A stretch of 29,204 nt of DNA from an uncultured Prevotellamassilia sp. GTDB taxonomy: Bacteria > Bacteroidota > Bacteroidia > Bacteroidales > Bacteroidaceae. Of the stretch, positions 6,272 to 15,509 are shown piece after piece. The stretch covers positions 1 through 29,204 of the forward strand of contig CAKQOG010000029.1 in assembly GCA_934255485.1 (NCBI GenBank). Reading direction: 5' to 3'. The number at the start of each line of letters is the position of its first letter. Position 1 is the stretch's first letter. The notes under the pieces were generated by a model, which saw only the letters and a list, made by a program, of their open reading frames with translations, was not told where the DNA came from and ran no database searches. The position numbers and the translations under genes are program-made.

Positions 6272-7312
6272 ATGAACAAGAAGATTGTTAAGAGAATATA
6301 TAATGTAGTGGTGATATTATTTTTGGCAGGAGCAGTAGCTTGGTGTTTTAGCCATTTTGTGCATGGAAGCAATGTAGAATATACCGACGATGCACAGGTT
6401 TGTCGCCATATCACTCCCATCAATACCCGAGTACAAGGGTTTATCAAAGAGATACGTTTTAACGATTTTCAGCATGTTAAGAAGGGCGATACCCTTGTTA
6501 TTATTGAGGATGCTGAATATCGCTTACACGTGGCTCAGGCAGAGGCCGGACTGCGTGGGTCGAAGGCTGGCTCATCGGTTGTTTCGGCAACAATGACTAC
6601 TACCAACACCAATGTACAAACGGCTTCGGCAGGCATAGAAGAGGCGCGTGTAGATATGCAAAACGCCAAGCAAGACTTCGACCGCTTTGCTGCTTTAATG
6701 AAAAAAGACGCTGTTACTCGTCGGCAATACGACAATGCTTATGCACGCTATCTTGTAGCAAAGGCTCGCTACGAACAAGCTAATAGTCGAAAACAAAGCG
6801 CGGCTTCGGTTAAGAACGTGCAAACTCATCAACTGGGTGGCTCGCGTGCAGGCGAGAGTGTTGCTGAGGCGCAGCTCAACTTGGCTCGCCTAAATCTCTC
6901 TTATACGGTTATTGTGGCTACCTGTGATGGCGTGATGGGCAAAAAGGATATTCACGTAGGGCAGTTGGTTCAGCCAGGCCAGATGTTGGCGCGTATTGTT
7001 GATGATAACGATGTTTGGGTGGTGGCCAATTACCGTGAAACTCAGATGGATGGCATCACCATTGGTAAGCAAGTTGAATTTACAGCCGACGCCATTCCGG
7101 GTGTGGTTTTTCATGGTCAGGTCGAGGCTCTTTCGGCAGCTGCAGGCAATGCCTACTCTATGATACCCGTTGATAATGCCACGGGTAACTTTGTAAAGGT
7201 TGAGCAGCGTGTGCCCGTGCGCATAGCTCTCAGCAAGGATAACGATGCCAAACAAGTGGCATTGCTCCGCGCTGGCTTGAATGTAGAAACCAAAGTACGT
7301 ATCAAAAAATAA
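6272..7312 (+). CDS. HlyD/EmrA-family membrane fusion protein
   Basis: A 346-residue periplasmic adaptor. It has a short cytosolic start, one membrane segment (about residues 8-28), a biotinyl-lipoyl-like part (VQGFIKEIRFNDFQHVKKGDTLVIIED), a coiled-coil hairpin (about residues 90-190) and a second lipoyl half with beta-barrel domain (GVMGKKDIHVGQLVQPGQMLARI, then NYRETQMDGITIGKQVEF). It bridges an inner-membrane pump and the TolC-like channel. The YRETQ motif and GQ.V repeats are typical of EmrA. The gap to the upstream outer-membrane gene is 28 bp; the downstream MFS gene follows after 253 bp containing a repeat fragment. Confidence 0.94.
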   Translation: MNKKIVKRIYNVVVILFLAGAVAWCFSHFVHGSNVEYTDDAQVCRHITPINTRVQGFIKEIRFNDFQHVKKGDTLVIIEDAEYRLHVAQAEAGLRGSKAGSSVVSATMTTTNTNVQTASAGIEEARVDMQNAKQDFDRFAALMKKDAVTRRQYDNAYARYLVAKARYEQANSRKQSAASVKNVQTHQLGGSRAGESVAEAQLNLARLNLSYTVIVATCDGVMGKKDIHVGQLVQPGQMLARIVDDNDVWVVANYRETQMDGITIGKQVEFTADAIPGVVFHGQVEALSAAAGNAYSMIPVDNATGNFVKVEQRVPVRIALSKDNDAKQVALLRAGLNVETKVRIKK

Positions 7313-7457
7313 ATATAATTTATTATGTTAAGTAGATGTTCAAAATGAATGTTCGTCTTGGCACGAATTATACATAAATAAATTATGAATTTCTTACACA
7401 ATTGAGCAAGGATTATTTATGGATAATTTATGGTAATTTGTGACTAAAAAATGTTTG

Positions 7458-7506
7458 TTAATTTTGAGCATTTACTTATCTAAAATTATTTTGTCTACTT
7501 ACTTAT
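7458..7506. repeat. End piece of the dispersed repeat between adaptor and transporter genes (copy 2)
   Basis: These 49 bp match 3412-3460 with a single difference (C to T). Only the outer flank of the element is present, without the hairpin arms. It brings a TAATTTTG box (7459-7466) that lies 18 bp after a TTTG at 7437-7440, so it may create a promoter for the MFS gene. A second TAATTTTG is at 7511-7518. Confidence 0.65.
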
Positions 7507-7565
7507 AATTTAATTTTGAATACCTACTTACCCTACTTATTTACACAACATACATACAAATAAAA

Positions 7566-9104
7566 ATGCCAGGACCTCCTATGCTACAGGGACCATTTAG
7601 TATCCCTTCGTTCAATAGTTACATACCCCGCCGATTGCAGCCTTGGCTCTATCTGCCCATAGCCTTTATCTTCTTGATGTCGAGCGGCATTTATGGTGGA
7701 GCTATGAGCCAGGTGATGGGCGAATACAGCCTTATGAGAGAGGATGTGCTCATGATTATCATGTTCAACGTGGTGGGTGTTGCAATGCCATTCCCGTTTC
7801 TTTTTAAAATGAAGTTCCACTTTACCAATCGCCAACTCCTAATCAATGCGGCATTGGTAGTGGCTATTTGCAATTTTCTCATCATGTACACAAGCTCCGT
7901 TCCTGTGATGTGTGTGCTTGCCTACATTGCTGGTTTCTTTAAGCTTTGCGGATGTTTTGAGATTATGAGCACCATTCAGTTGTGGATGACGCCCAAGCGC
8001 GATTTCACCATATTCTTTCCCTTGCTTTATTGCCTTGTTTTGGGTAATATGTCATTGTCGCCATGGATTACAGAGCACCTCATCTATATTTATCAAGATT
8101 GGCGCATCATTAATTGGGCTATGACGGGAGCCTTGCTCTTTGTGGCACTCTTCCTTTATGTCACCACACACAACTTTCGGTTTATGAAACCTATGCCCTT
8201 TGTTAGCCTTGATTATCTTGGGCTGATACTTTGGTCGGCATGGATGTTGGAGTTTATATTCTTCTTTAACTATGGCGAACACTACAATTGGCTCAACTCT
8301 GATGTGATGCGAATAGATGTAGCGTTGTTTATCGTGACAGGCTTTTTTTGTATCCAACGAATGCGCCACATCCGCCATCCTTACATCGAACCTGCTGCAT
8401 GGAAATATAAGCGGCTAATACCCTTACTTATCCTCTTTGCCTTTGTTGAGTTTATGGGTAGTACCCCAAAAGTTCTGCAAACTGCTTTCATGGGCGCTGT
8501 GCTCCATTTTGGCAATATCACCACCAATGTACTCAACTTTGTAGAGTGGGTGGGAGCTATTGTAGGATGCTTGTTTTGCCTTTTTTGGTGTAAAATACTC
8601 CGTCAGAAATATACTCGGCTCTTAACCATTGGGGTTGCTGCTATGGTGTACTATCCGGTGATGATGTATTTTATCATCTCCCCAGACTTGCCCATCGAGG
8701 CGCTTTATTTGCCCACTTTTCTACGGTCGTTTGGCAATGCAATCTTCTTTTGTATGCTGACGATATACTTAGAAGAACTGATGCCTTTTCAGCATTTCTT
8801 TATGGGACTAACCATGGCGGGACTCATTCGTAACGGACCCATGTCTACAATGTGTACGGGCCTATATAGTTTTGGCATTCGCTACCAAATGGCAGACAAT
8901 ATGGCTCGTGGAATGCCCTACGATGCCACTCAATTTTTGCTAATTAGCATTCGCCAACTCTATGGGCTTACTTGCATTATTGGCATTGCTGTGTTACTCT
9001 TGTTCTTGCTTTGGGATATACAACCCATCAGAAGTACGTTGAAGAAGATGCCAACATGGAACTTTGTGGGACGAATGATAAAGAAGGCTGAAAGAATGGG
9101 GTAA
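7566..9104 (+). CDS. MFS drug-efflux transporter (EmrB-like, Bacteroidetes type)
   Basis: A 512-residue inner-membrane protein with about 12-14 hydrophobic segments spread over the whole length, beginning near residue 27 (LYLPIAFIFLMSSGIYGGAM) and ending near residue 490 (IIGIAVLLLFLLWDI). The N-terminal 25 residues are cytosolic and proline-rich. Position after TolC- and HlyD-type genes makes it the pump of a proton-driven tripartite exporter. It is diverged from E. coli EmrB, and I do not see the full MFS motif A (GxLaDrxGrkxxl), so the assignment rests mostly on topology and context. The ATG at 7566 starts the most plausible reading. The 253-bp gap upstream may hold its own promoter. Confidence 0.85.
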   Translation: MPGPPMLQGPFSIPSFNSYIPRRLQPWLYLPIAFIFLMSSGIYGGAMSQVMGEYSLMREDVLMIIMFNVVGVAMPFPFLFKMKFHFTNRQLLINAALVVAICNFLIMYTSSVPVMCVLAYIAGFFKLCGCFEIMSTIQLWMTPKRDFTIFFPLLYCLVLGNMSLSPWITEHLIYIYQDWRIINWAMTGALLFVALFLYVTTHNFRFMKPMPFVSLDYLGLILWSAWMLEFIFFFNYGEHYNWLNSDVMRIDVALFIVTGFFCIQRMRHIRHPYIEPAAWKYKRLIPLLILFAFVEFMGSTPKVLQTAFMGAVLHFGNITTNVLNFVEWVGAIVGCLFCLFWCKILRQKYTRLLTIGVAAMVYYPVMMYFIISPDLPIEALYLPTFLRSFGNAIFFCMLTIYLEELMPFQHFFMGLTMAGLIRNGPMSTMCTGLYSFGIRYQMADNMARGMPYDATQFLLISIRQLYGLTCIIGIAVLLLFLLWDIQPIRSTLKKMPTWNFVGRMIKKAERMG

Positions 9105-9130
9105 TATTGAAAGCCTATTTACCTTTTATT

Positions 9131-9309
9131 ACTGTCCACTAAAAGTTTCAAGTCTTATTTGTTTTTCGTTTCCACGTACAGCCAGTATAATGAATGTGGA
9201 GAGGCCCTTATTGTAAATAAAATTTATTAGAATAGTTATAAAAAAAAGATTAATATGGCATTTATTCTAATGAATACACCACGAAAGGAGAACAATTTTA
9301 TCGGACAGT
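9131..9309. mobile_element. Possible IS-end-bounded remnant or MITE
   Basis: ACTGTCCACTAAAAG (9131-9145) and TTTTATCGGACAGT (9296-9309) are inverted copies agreeing at 12 of 14 positions. They resemble transposon termini. A third similar end, CTTTTAGCGGACA, is at 9569-9581, so the true pair could also be 9131 and 9581 with the palindromic repeat inside. No transposase reading frame lies between them. Confidence 0.4.
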
Positions 9310-9349
9310 CATACTAAGTAAGTGGATAAAATAAAAAGAAATAAGTATT

Positions 9350-9517
9350 AAGGTACGGGCTGAAAGCCCAAAAGACTACAGCCCAGGGCGTTGCCCTGGG
9401 CATAAGATGAACCCACAAGCATCCAAGGCTTCATCTTTTGCTCCTTCAGAGCGCCATCTTCGTATGTATAAGTACCCAGGGCGGGCTGTAGTCTTTTGGG
9501 CTTTCAGCCCGTACCTT
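9350..9517. repeat. Dispersed palindromic repeat, complete copy (copy 3)
   Basis: Two 35-bp arms, 9350-9384 and 9483-9517, are perfect inverted copies. Each arm contains its own small hairpin (GGGCTGAAAGCCC or its complement) and the segment AAAAGACTACAGCCC. Between them lie AGGGCGTTGCCCT, itself a hairpin, and a GATGAA...TTCATC pair. The left flank has TAAGTAAGTGGATAAAAT, matching the outer end of copy 1. No protein-coding frame is convincing. The 560 bp between the MFS gene and the next gene hold only this element, IS-like ends and a terminator. Confidence 0.85.
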
Positions 9518-9593
9518 TCTAACTAATTTAAATTTGCCTACTTGTCATTCAAATAGTATACTTAAGCGCTTTTAGCGGACATTTATATATACA

Positions 9594-9630
9594 AAACATC
9601 CGAGCATAAACATATAATGCTCGGATGTTT
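9594..9630 (-). terminator. Terminator of the SusCD operon
   Basis: AAACATCCGAGCA and TGCTCGGATGTTT form a perfect 13-bp stem with an 11-nt loop, 35 bp after the stop of the lipoprotein gene. T/AT-rich sequence follows on both strands, so it may also stop rightward transcripts from the efflux operon. Confidence 0.75.
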
Positions 9631-9664
9631 ACATATTTCAGATAATCTATATCAAAAGTTGAAT

Positions 9665-10696
9665 TTATTCTGCATCGGCAGCCTTTTCGTGCAACGAAGT
9701 GAGTACCAAACCTACAAAGGTAACACCCATGTTGCCTTTAGTTAAAGCACTATTTGTCCATGACTTGTTGTAGAAAGAAATGTAGCATTTACCATCATAA
9801 GCCAAAGGAATACTTACCGTAAAATCTTTCATCTGGAAGTCTTTAGCGCTTGCATCAGTAGGGAATGAGCAACTCTTCAACTTTTCAGCTTTTGCAAGGT
9901 CGGCAACACTTTCAATAGGTTCTTTAGAGATATAAATATCAAAATTACCTGACAAGTCTGCAAAGTCTTCACCTATGAGAGAACACATGTTAAGAGCATT
10001 AACAGTAAGGGCAGGGAAGTTCTTGCCTGTAAAGTCAGCCTCGTAAGTCAAAACGCCCTCATCCAAACTTGAAGCTATTCTAGCTGAATTGCTAACAAAA
10101 AGAGCTTCATGATTTAATATAGAATTGCAATAGCCATAAATAGGAGCACCAAACAACAACTCAAGGCTGTTTAAGTCAAACTGCTGTACAGACTCTTCGG
10201 TTTTGAGCGAAGTGAACTTTGCAGCATTCTCCTCAGCACCAAAGTCTACATCTTCATCAATGGCCTCTTCATAGTTATCGTCTGCTACGATTGGTTGAGC
10301 TACGCTATAAACCATCTGTCCCTCTACACGAGCAAAAGCTCTTACATAGTAAGTCTTTCCTGCTTCCATGCCAGTAACTGCAACAGTTTGTTCGCCACTC
10401 GCAACCTCTGCACACGCAAAATAACTGCTCGAAGTACTTGCTACTGGCGCATCAGCTATGGTGTCAATTACTACACCCTCTTCTAACACTTTAGCGCCTT
10501 CGGGGATATCTATATTAACAACAGCTTTTGCTGCTGTACCATATTGATTGACCTCTGACAAATTTACAGTAGGCAACACGTCGGCTTTGACAATGGGTTT
10601 GTCGTAGTCTGCTTTTTCAACATCATCGTAACATGAAGTTACAGTTGTCAAAGCAAAACCCAAAAGCAATGTCTTAAAAATATATGATGTTTTCAT
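9665..10696 (-). CDS. Surface lipoprotein of a SusCD locus (SusE/F-position protein)
   Basis: A 343-residue protein with a lipoprotein signal (TVTSC, lipidated Cys22). Acidic residues follow the Cys, which favours export to the cell surface in Bacteroidetes. Residues about 40-140 look like a fibronectin-III-type domain (ending AGKTYYVRAFARVEG). Residues about 150-335 form a beta-rich domain with FDLNSLELLFG and KCYISFYNKSW, possibly a jelly-roll ligand-binding fold; I do not recognise its family with certainty. It is the third gene of the operon, 94 bp after susD-like, where substrate-binding lipoproteins such as SusE normally lie. It probably helps capture the imported ligand at the surface. 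Confidence 0.7.
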   Translation of the reverse strand: MKTSYIFKTLLLGFALTTVTSCYDDVEKADYDKPIVKADVLPTVNLSEVNQYGTAAKAVVNIDIPEGAKVLEEGVVIDTIADAPVASTSSSYFACAEVASGEQTVAVTGMEAGKTYYVRAFARVEGQMVYSVAQPIVADDNYEEAIDEDVDFGAEENAAKFTSLKTEESVQQFDLNSLELLFGAPIYGYCNSILNHEALFVSNSARIASSLDEGVLTYEADFTGKNFPALTVNALNMCSLIGEDFADLSGNFDIYISKEPIESVADLAKAEKLKSCSFPTDASAKDFQMKDFTVSIPLAYDGKCYISFYNKSWTNSALTKGNMGVTFVGLVLTSLHEKAADAE

Positions 10697-10790
10697 CTTA
10701 ATTCTTTATTTAAAAGTGTGTTGCTTGCAAAAGTGCTTGCACCTCTTGCATGTAATTCTGCAAGCTAACACAACTTCGTTTCATAAAAGA

Positions 10791-12281
10791 TTATTTCACT
10801 GGGTTTTGGTCAGCCTCAGTGATATTGTCGTTATCACGTATTTCGCTCTTTGGAATTTGGAAAATCCACTTGTAGCTATCAGCTGGGATATTTACTTGTG
10901 TTGCAGCATTCTCGTTTGTGCCCTCATAGTCACGAACTAACGGTTGCTTTAAGCGCAAGCAGTCAAAATAGCCAAAACCTTCGCCCCAAAGTTCTATACG
11001 ACGTTGGTTGTAGATGTAAGCAGCAGTATATGAAGTAGGTGCAGTCCAATTAGCTACACGATTGGGCATAAACTCTGCCATAACATCGGCTGTTTGCTGA
11101 GTATTGCCAGCTTTAAACGAAGCCTCTGCCTCAATGAGATACATTTCAGATGCACGCATGTACACCACGTTGCCCAACCATTGAGCCACAAATGGGAACT
11201 TCTTACTTACACCTGCTGGAACAGCATCTGTAGCCTCTTCATCAGATACATACAATGTTTTACGAACATCGTTGTTGGGAATTGAGTTGTAGAGAGCCTT
11301 ATCGATGAGTTGGTGATATATTGAGACGTAACCTGGAGAATCATAGCTATGCCATGATGCCCATGATGCGTAAAACAACTTTGTGGCATCTGTTGGAACA
11401 AAAGCCCACATTACCTCTTTGTTGCTTGCATCTTGGTAGTTCCAAGCAGTAGCCTCATCCATATTATTCAAGCTATAGCCTTGACGAGCATCGTGTGCCA
11501 TCTGCGCAGCCTCTGCCCATTTGTTCATCACGAGATATACACGTGCTAAGAATCCCTCAGCCACTTGCTTGTCGATGAATGTCTTGTCGCTACGCTTGTA
11601 ACCATCAAGATAAGAGATAGCCTTGGTAAGGTCGCTTTCTACTTGGTCGTAAACTTGCTGAACTGTAGCACGACCTGCAATATTAGGCTTGCCTGCCTCG
11701 TTTTCTCTTGTAGTGAGGTAGATAGGCACACAAAGTTTGTCTTCGTTACCCTTGTAGGTCTTTTGATAAAATTGCGCCAAGTAAGCATAGCATATACCAC
11801 GGAAAGCAAGTGCTTGTCCGAGATAGTGCTTTTGCTCCGTGCTCATATCGTTCTCGTTTACCACCTGAATAACTTCATTTGAAGATTTGATGATACTATA
11901 GAATATATCCCAAAACCATGCACAACGGACATAACTTTCAGCATTATAGTCAAACACATGGTCAAAATGGAAAGGATCGCCTGAACCTAAAGGCAACGAA
12001 ATATCGTTACTCATAATGTCAGACACAGTCATGATAGCTCCAAAACCCGCTTCTTGATGCGCAATAATACCCGAAGCGTTAGAAGGTATGGACGTGTTCC
12101 AAGTGCTATAGCAACCATTCAACTGGCTGAGCAACACTTTTTGCGGATTGTTCTTTGATTCGCTTGAGACCTGTTCACCTGTAGCTGTAGACGAATCCAT
12201 GTCGTTGAAGAAATCGTCACCGCACGAAGTCATTAACATGCTACCAGCAAACAATATGGTCAAATATTTATATAGTTTCAT
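10791..12281 (-). CDS. SusD/RagB-family nutrient-binding outer-membrane lipoprotein
   Basis: A 496-residue lipoprotein with lipobox LMTSC (Cys20) followed by GDDFF, the usual SusD start. Family features include the TPR-like N-terminal half (ALAFRGICYAYLAQFYQKTY), the segment EGFLARVYLVMNKWAEAAQMA, and the C-terminal signature MRASEMYLIEAEA followed by NQRRIELWGEGFGYFDCLRLK. It forms the lid over the SusC barrel and binds the ligand for import. It lies 21 bp downstream of the susC-like gene. The ligand (glycan or peptide) cannot be told: no carbohydrate-active enzyme is linked. Confidence 0.96.
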   Translation of the reverse strand: MKLYKYLTILFAGSMLMTSCGDDFFNDMDSSTATGEQVSSESKNNPQKVLLSQLNGCYSTWNTSIPSNASGIIAHQEAGFGAIMTVSDIMSNDISLPLGSGDPFHFDHVFDYNAESYVRCAWFWDIFYSIIKSSNEVIQVVNENDMSTEQKHYLGQALAFRGICYAYLAQFYQKTYKGNEDKLCVPIYLTTRENEAGKPNIAGRATVQQVYDQVESDLTKAISYLDGYKRSDKTFIDKQVAEGFLARVYLVMNKWAEAAQMAHDARQGYSLNNMDEATAWNYQDASNKEVMWAFVPTDATKLFYASWASWHSYDSPGYVSIYHQLIDKALYNSIPNNDVRKTLYVSDEEATDAVPAGVSKKFPFVAQWLGNVVYMRASEMYLIEAEASFKAGNTQQTADVMAEFMPNRVANWTAPTSYTAAYIYNQRRIELWGEGFGYFDCLRLKQPLVRDYEGTNENAATQVNIPADSYKWIFQIPKSEIRDNDNITEADQNPVK

Positions 12282-12302
12282 ATTGTGATATGCTTGTTAA
12301 GT

Positions 12303-15300
12303 TTAGAAGTTTACGTTCACACCAAACGAGATAGTACGAAGTGCAGAATAAGAAGAGTCATCTACTTGACCACTCAAAGATTGACGTGGATCAAGTCCCT
12401 TGCGCTTTGAACCGAGGAAGAGATTATCACCTACTGCATAAATACGTACAGAAGTCAAGCCTGGCACTGACGATGTGATACGTTGTGGAAGCGTATAACC
12501 AAGAGTGATGTTACGAATTGAGAAATAGTCTGAACGGATGAGGAAACGATCATTCATTGCACCACCTGTCATACGATAACCATCCTTGAGTATAGGCACG
12601 TCTGTTACATCACCTGGCTTTTGCCAACGCTTAGCAAGGTCTGTAGACATTGCATTACCCAAGCCACCACTCATCAATGTGAAATAGCTTTCGTCAAGCG
12701 TCCAACCACCAAGTGAAAAGGCTGTTTGTACAGAGAGATCGAAACCATAGGCTTGGATAGTTGTGCTCAAACCACCATAAACCTTAGGAAGCGAAGACTT
12801 GCCCAATTGATACCTTGTAGCATCAGTGGCATCGGTAACAGTAGTCTGAACAGTTTCTGTAATCACGTTGCCATCTGCATCAGTCATTTGGTTGCCATCT
12901 GCATCAAGTTTGGGTTGTTCAACGTCTTTATAGTAAAGACCTTCACCTGTTTGTGGATCTACACCTGCGTACTTATACATGTACCAATCGTAGAGCGAAC
13001 CACCCTTTTTGCGCCAGTAGTTGCCACTTTGATAGCCTTCGGCAGGACGACCCTCTTGCATGCGAGTAAGTTCGTTTTTATAATGAGTAAGGTTTAATTG
13101 CGCTGACCATGTAAAGTTATGACGTTGAACCAACACACCATTCAAAGTGAGTTCGACACCCGTGTTGCGCATAGCCTGCTCGTTAGTCAAAATTGAGCTT
13201 GGCGAACCCTGACTCATAGGCAATGTGTGCCAACCAATCATGTCCGAAGTGTTCTTAACAAAGAAGTCTAAGTCAAAGCTCAAACGATTGTTGAAAAGCG
13301 CTGCTTCTAAACCAACATCAAATGTCTTACTCTTCTCCCAAGTAAGGTCGCGATTACCACGATATGACTGAACCAATGAGAACTGAGGATTGTCGCTTGT
13401 ACCAGAATTTGATACTGAATAGTGATCAAGGTAGCCACCATAGATACGATAACCATCAGCATCGAGCAAATAGTCATTACCCTGAGTACCATAGCTGGCA
13501 CGAAGTTTCAAACGATTGACAGTATTGCCGAATACCTGTTTGATAATAGGCTCTTCTGCAATATTCCAAGCTGCACCTACTGACCAGAAATTACCCCAAC
13601 GGCTCTCGGGAGCAAACATGCTCGAACCATCACGACGGAATGTTGCTGAAAGGCTATAACGATTGTCATAGCTATATTCGGCACGACCAAGGTAACTCTC
13701 CAAGTGGTATCCATTGCTGCTTGAAGCAGGATCTGCACGATTTGTCAAAGAATAAGAGAAATTATTCTCTGGCAAGAAGAATTGTGAACGATATGCAGCC
13801 AAACCACGACTATTTTCAGACTTGGTTTCATGACCTACCATCAAGCCAATTGTGTTCTTGCCAAGTGCCAAGTCGTAGTTAAGACGTTGAGTTGCATTTA
13901 CAACACTTGTGCGACTCGTTGTCTTCGTGCCATAACCATTAACAGCTGAGGCATCAGGCGTAACAGGTGCAGAGAATTTATCAGTCCAACTTTGGAAATT
14001 GTCGATAGCTATATCTGCATGGAAAACGAGTCCCTTCAGCAGATTAATATCTGCATAACCACGTGCATTGAATGCATCCGAGATACGTTCGTTTGTGTTA
14101 TTATATATCTCAATCAACGGGTTACGAGATGCATTGTATAAACGGCTATATCCATAGTCTTTATAATCACCTGTATCAAGTATCTTACCTCCTTGCTCGT
14201 TTAATACCAAATTACCTTGACGGTCATACAAGTAAACTGGATAGATTGGAGCGATATATTGAGTAAAGGCGAAAAGATTTGATGCCATACCCGAAGCTAT
14301 AGAAAGTCCATCGGTCTTGGTGTGTGTATATGCAAGATTGGCACCAACCTTCAACCATTTAAATGCTTGGTGATCCAAACGAACACGACCTGTCATACGG
14401 CTAAAGTCTGAGTTCTTTACATACGACTGATCATCCAAATAGTTGAAAGACATATAGTACTGAGTGCGCTCATTACCACCATTAATGCCTACATTATATT
14501 CTTGACGCAGACCATTTGAAAAAGCCTCATCATCCCAATTGGTAGGGATTATCTGACGTGCATTCGCATTGAGTTTACCAGTAAGAGGGTCTATAACGTC
14601 ATAATCGGCTACATTATAAACATTGTAACCACCTAAGTTGCTGATAAGTGTTTTTGAAGCATTGAGACGAGCTGCAAAGTCGCCCATTTTAGCTACGTCG
14701 CGGTTGTAGAACGACTCCCAAACCATTTCATAATATTGGCCTGGATCATCAATAGTGCTATATTTTGATACACCACGAGAGTTCCAACCCCACTTTGCGT
14801 CAAAGGTTACACGAGTTTTACCATCTTGTCCACCCTTCTTAGTAGTGATATAGATGATACCATTAGAACCACGTGCACCATAGATAGAAGTAGCACTTGC
14901 ATCTTTCTGCAAGTTGATGGTTTCAATATCATTAGGGTTGATGCTATTAAGCGAACCTTCGTAAGGGGCACCATCCAAAATGATAAGAGGAGTTAAATTT
15001 GCACTAATTGAACCGATACCACGTACAAAGATATTGGCTGCTGAACCAGGCTGACCTGTAGTACTTGTGAGCTGGATACCTGGCATTACACCTTCGAGTG
15101 CCTTAGTAATGTTAGACACTTGCATCTTCTGTAATTGAGTACCCTTAATAGCTGCTACCGAACCTGTAAAGCTACCTTTCTTGGCAGTACCATAACCAAC
15201 AACAACAGCCTCGTTCAACTCGTTGTCTTTCAATATCACCTGTACATTACCTGCTACGCTAACAGTAGCTGTATTCATACCAATGTACGACACGGTAAGT

Positions 15301-15509
15301 TTCTTTGCCGATGCAGGCAAACTCTTCAACTTGAAGTTACCATTGGCATCGGTTGTGGTGGTAAGAGTTGTACCTACCACACGCACCGTAGCACCCATGA
15401 CGGGTTCACCATGCGAGTCGGTGACACGACCACTTACAAGCTTTTGCGCTGAAGCCGTAGTTGCTGTCATCAGCAATGCGGCTCCCATTAGCATTAACTT
15501 TTTGTTCAT
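12303..15509 (-). CDS. SusC/RagA-family TonB-dependent transporter
   Basis: A 1068-residue outer-membrane protein. Residues 1-21 are a signal peptide (cut at TASA/QK). A carboxypeptidase-D regulatory-like domain follows (about 25-93), then a TonB-box-like stretch VVVGYGTAKK (102-111), the plug (about 112-226, containing FVRGIGSI and SIYGARGSNGIIYITTKKG, the SusC signature), and a 22-strand barrel to a terminal Phe (NVNF), as required for BAM insertion. With the SusD-like lipoprotein it imports a ligand using energy from TonB-ExbBD. There is no N-terminal signalling (STN) domain, so control through an anti-sigma factor is not expected. It is first in the operon and has a leader of about 465 nt. 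Confidence 0.97.
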   Translation of the reverse strand: MNKKLMLMGAALLMTATTASAQKLVSGRVTDSHGEPVMGATVRVVGTTLTTTTDANGNFKLKSLPASAKKLTVSYIGMNTATVSVAGNVQVILKDNELNEAVVVGYGTAKKGSFTGSVAAIKGTQLQKMQVSNITKALEGVMPGIQLTSTTGQPGSAANIFVRGIGSISANLTPLIILDGAPYEGSLNSINPNDIETINLQKDASATSIYGARGSNGIIYITTKKGGQDGKTRVTFDAKWGWNSRGVSKYSTIDDPGQYYEMVWESFYNRDVAKMGDFAARLNASKTLISNLGGYNVYNVADYDVIDPLTGKLNANARQIIPTNWDDEAFSNGLRQEYNVGINGGNERTQYYMSFNYLDDQSYVKNSDFSRMTGRVRLDHQAFKWLKVGANLAYTHTKTDGLSIASGMASNLFAFTQYIAPIYPVYLYDRQGNLVLNEQGGKILDTGDYKDYGYSRLYNASRNPLIEIYNNTNERISDAFNARGYADINLLKGLVFHADIAIDNFQSWTDKFSAPVTPDASAVNGYGTKTTSRTSVVNATQRLNYDLALGKNTIGLMVGHETKSENSRGLAAYRSQFFLPENNFSYSLTNRADPASSSNGYHLESYLGRAEYSYDNRYSLSATFRRDGSSMFAPESRWGNFWSVGAAWNIAEEPIIKQVFGNTVNRLKLRASYGTQGNDYLLDADGYRIYGGYLDHYSVSNSGTSDNPQFSLVQSYRGNRDLTWEKSKTFDVGLEAALFNNRLSFDLDFFVKNTSDMIGWHTLPMSQGSPSSILTNEQAMRNTGVELTLNGVLVQRHNFTWSAQLNLTHYKNELTRMQEGRPAEGYQSGNYWRKKGGSLYDWYMYKYAGVDPQTGEGLYYKDVEQPKLDADGNQMTDADGNVITETVQTTVTDATDATRYQLGKSSLPKVYGGLSTTIQAYGFDLSVQTAFSLGGWTLDESYFTLMSGGLGNAMSTDLAKRWQKPGDVTDVPILKDGYRMTGGAMNDRFLIRSDYFSIRNITLGYTLPQRITSSVPGLTSVRIYAVGDNLFLGSKRKGLDPRQSLSGQVDDSSYSALRTISFGVNVNF

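Noticed and set aside
7355..7375. Second sigma-54 promoter after the HlyD-type gene (TTGGCACG)
   Set aside because: The -24 box fits but the -12 position reads ATAC instead of TTGC.
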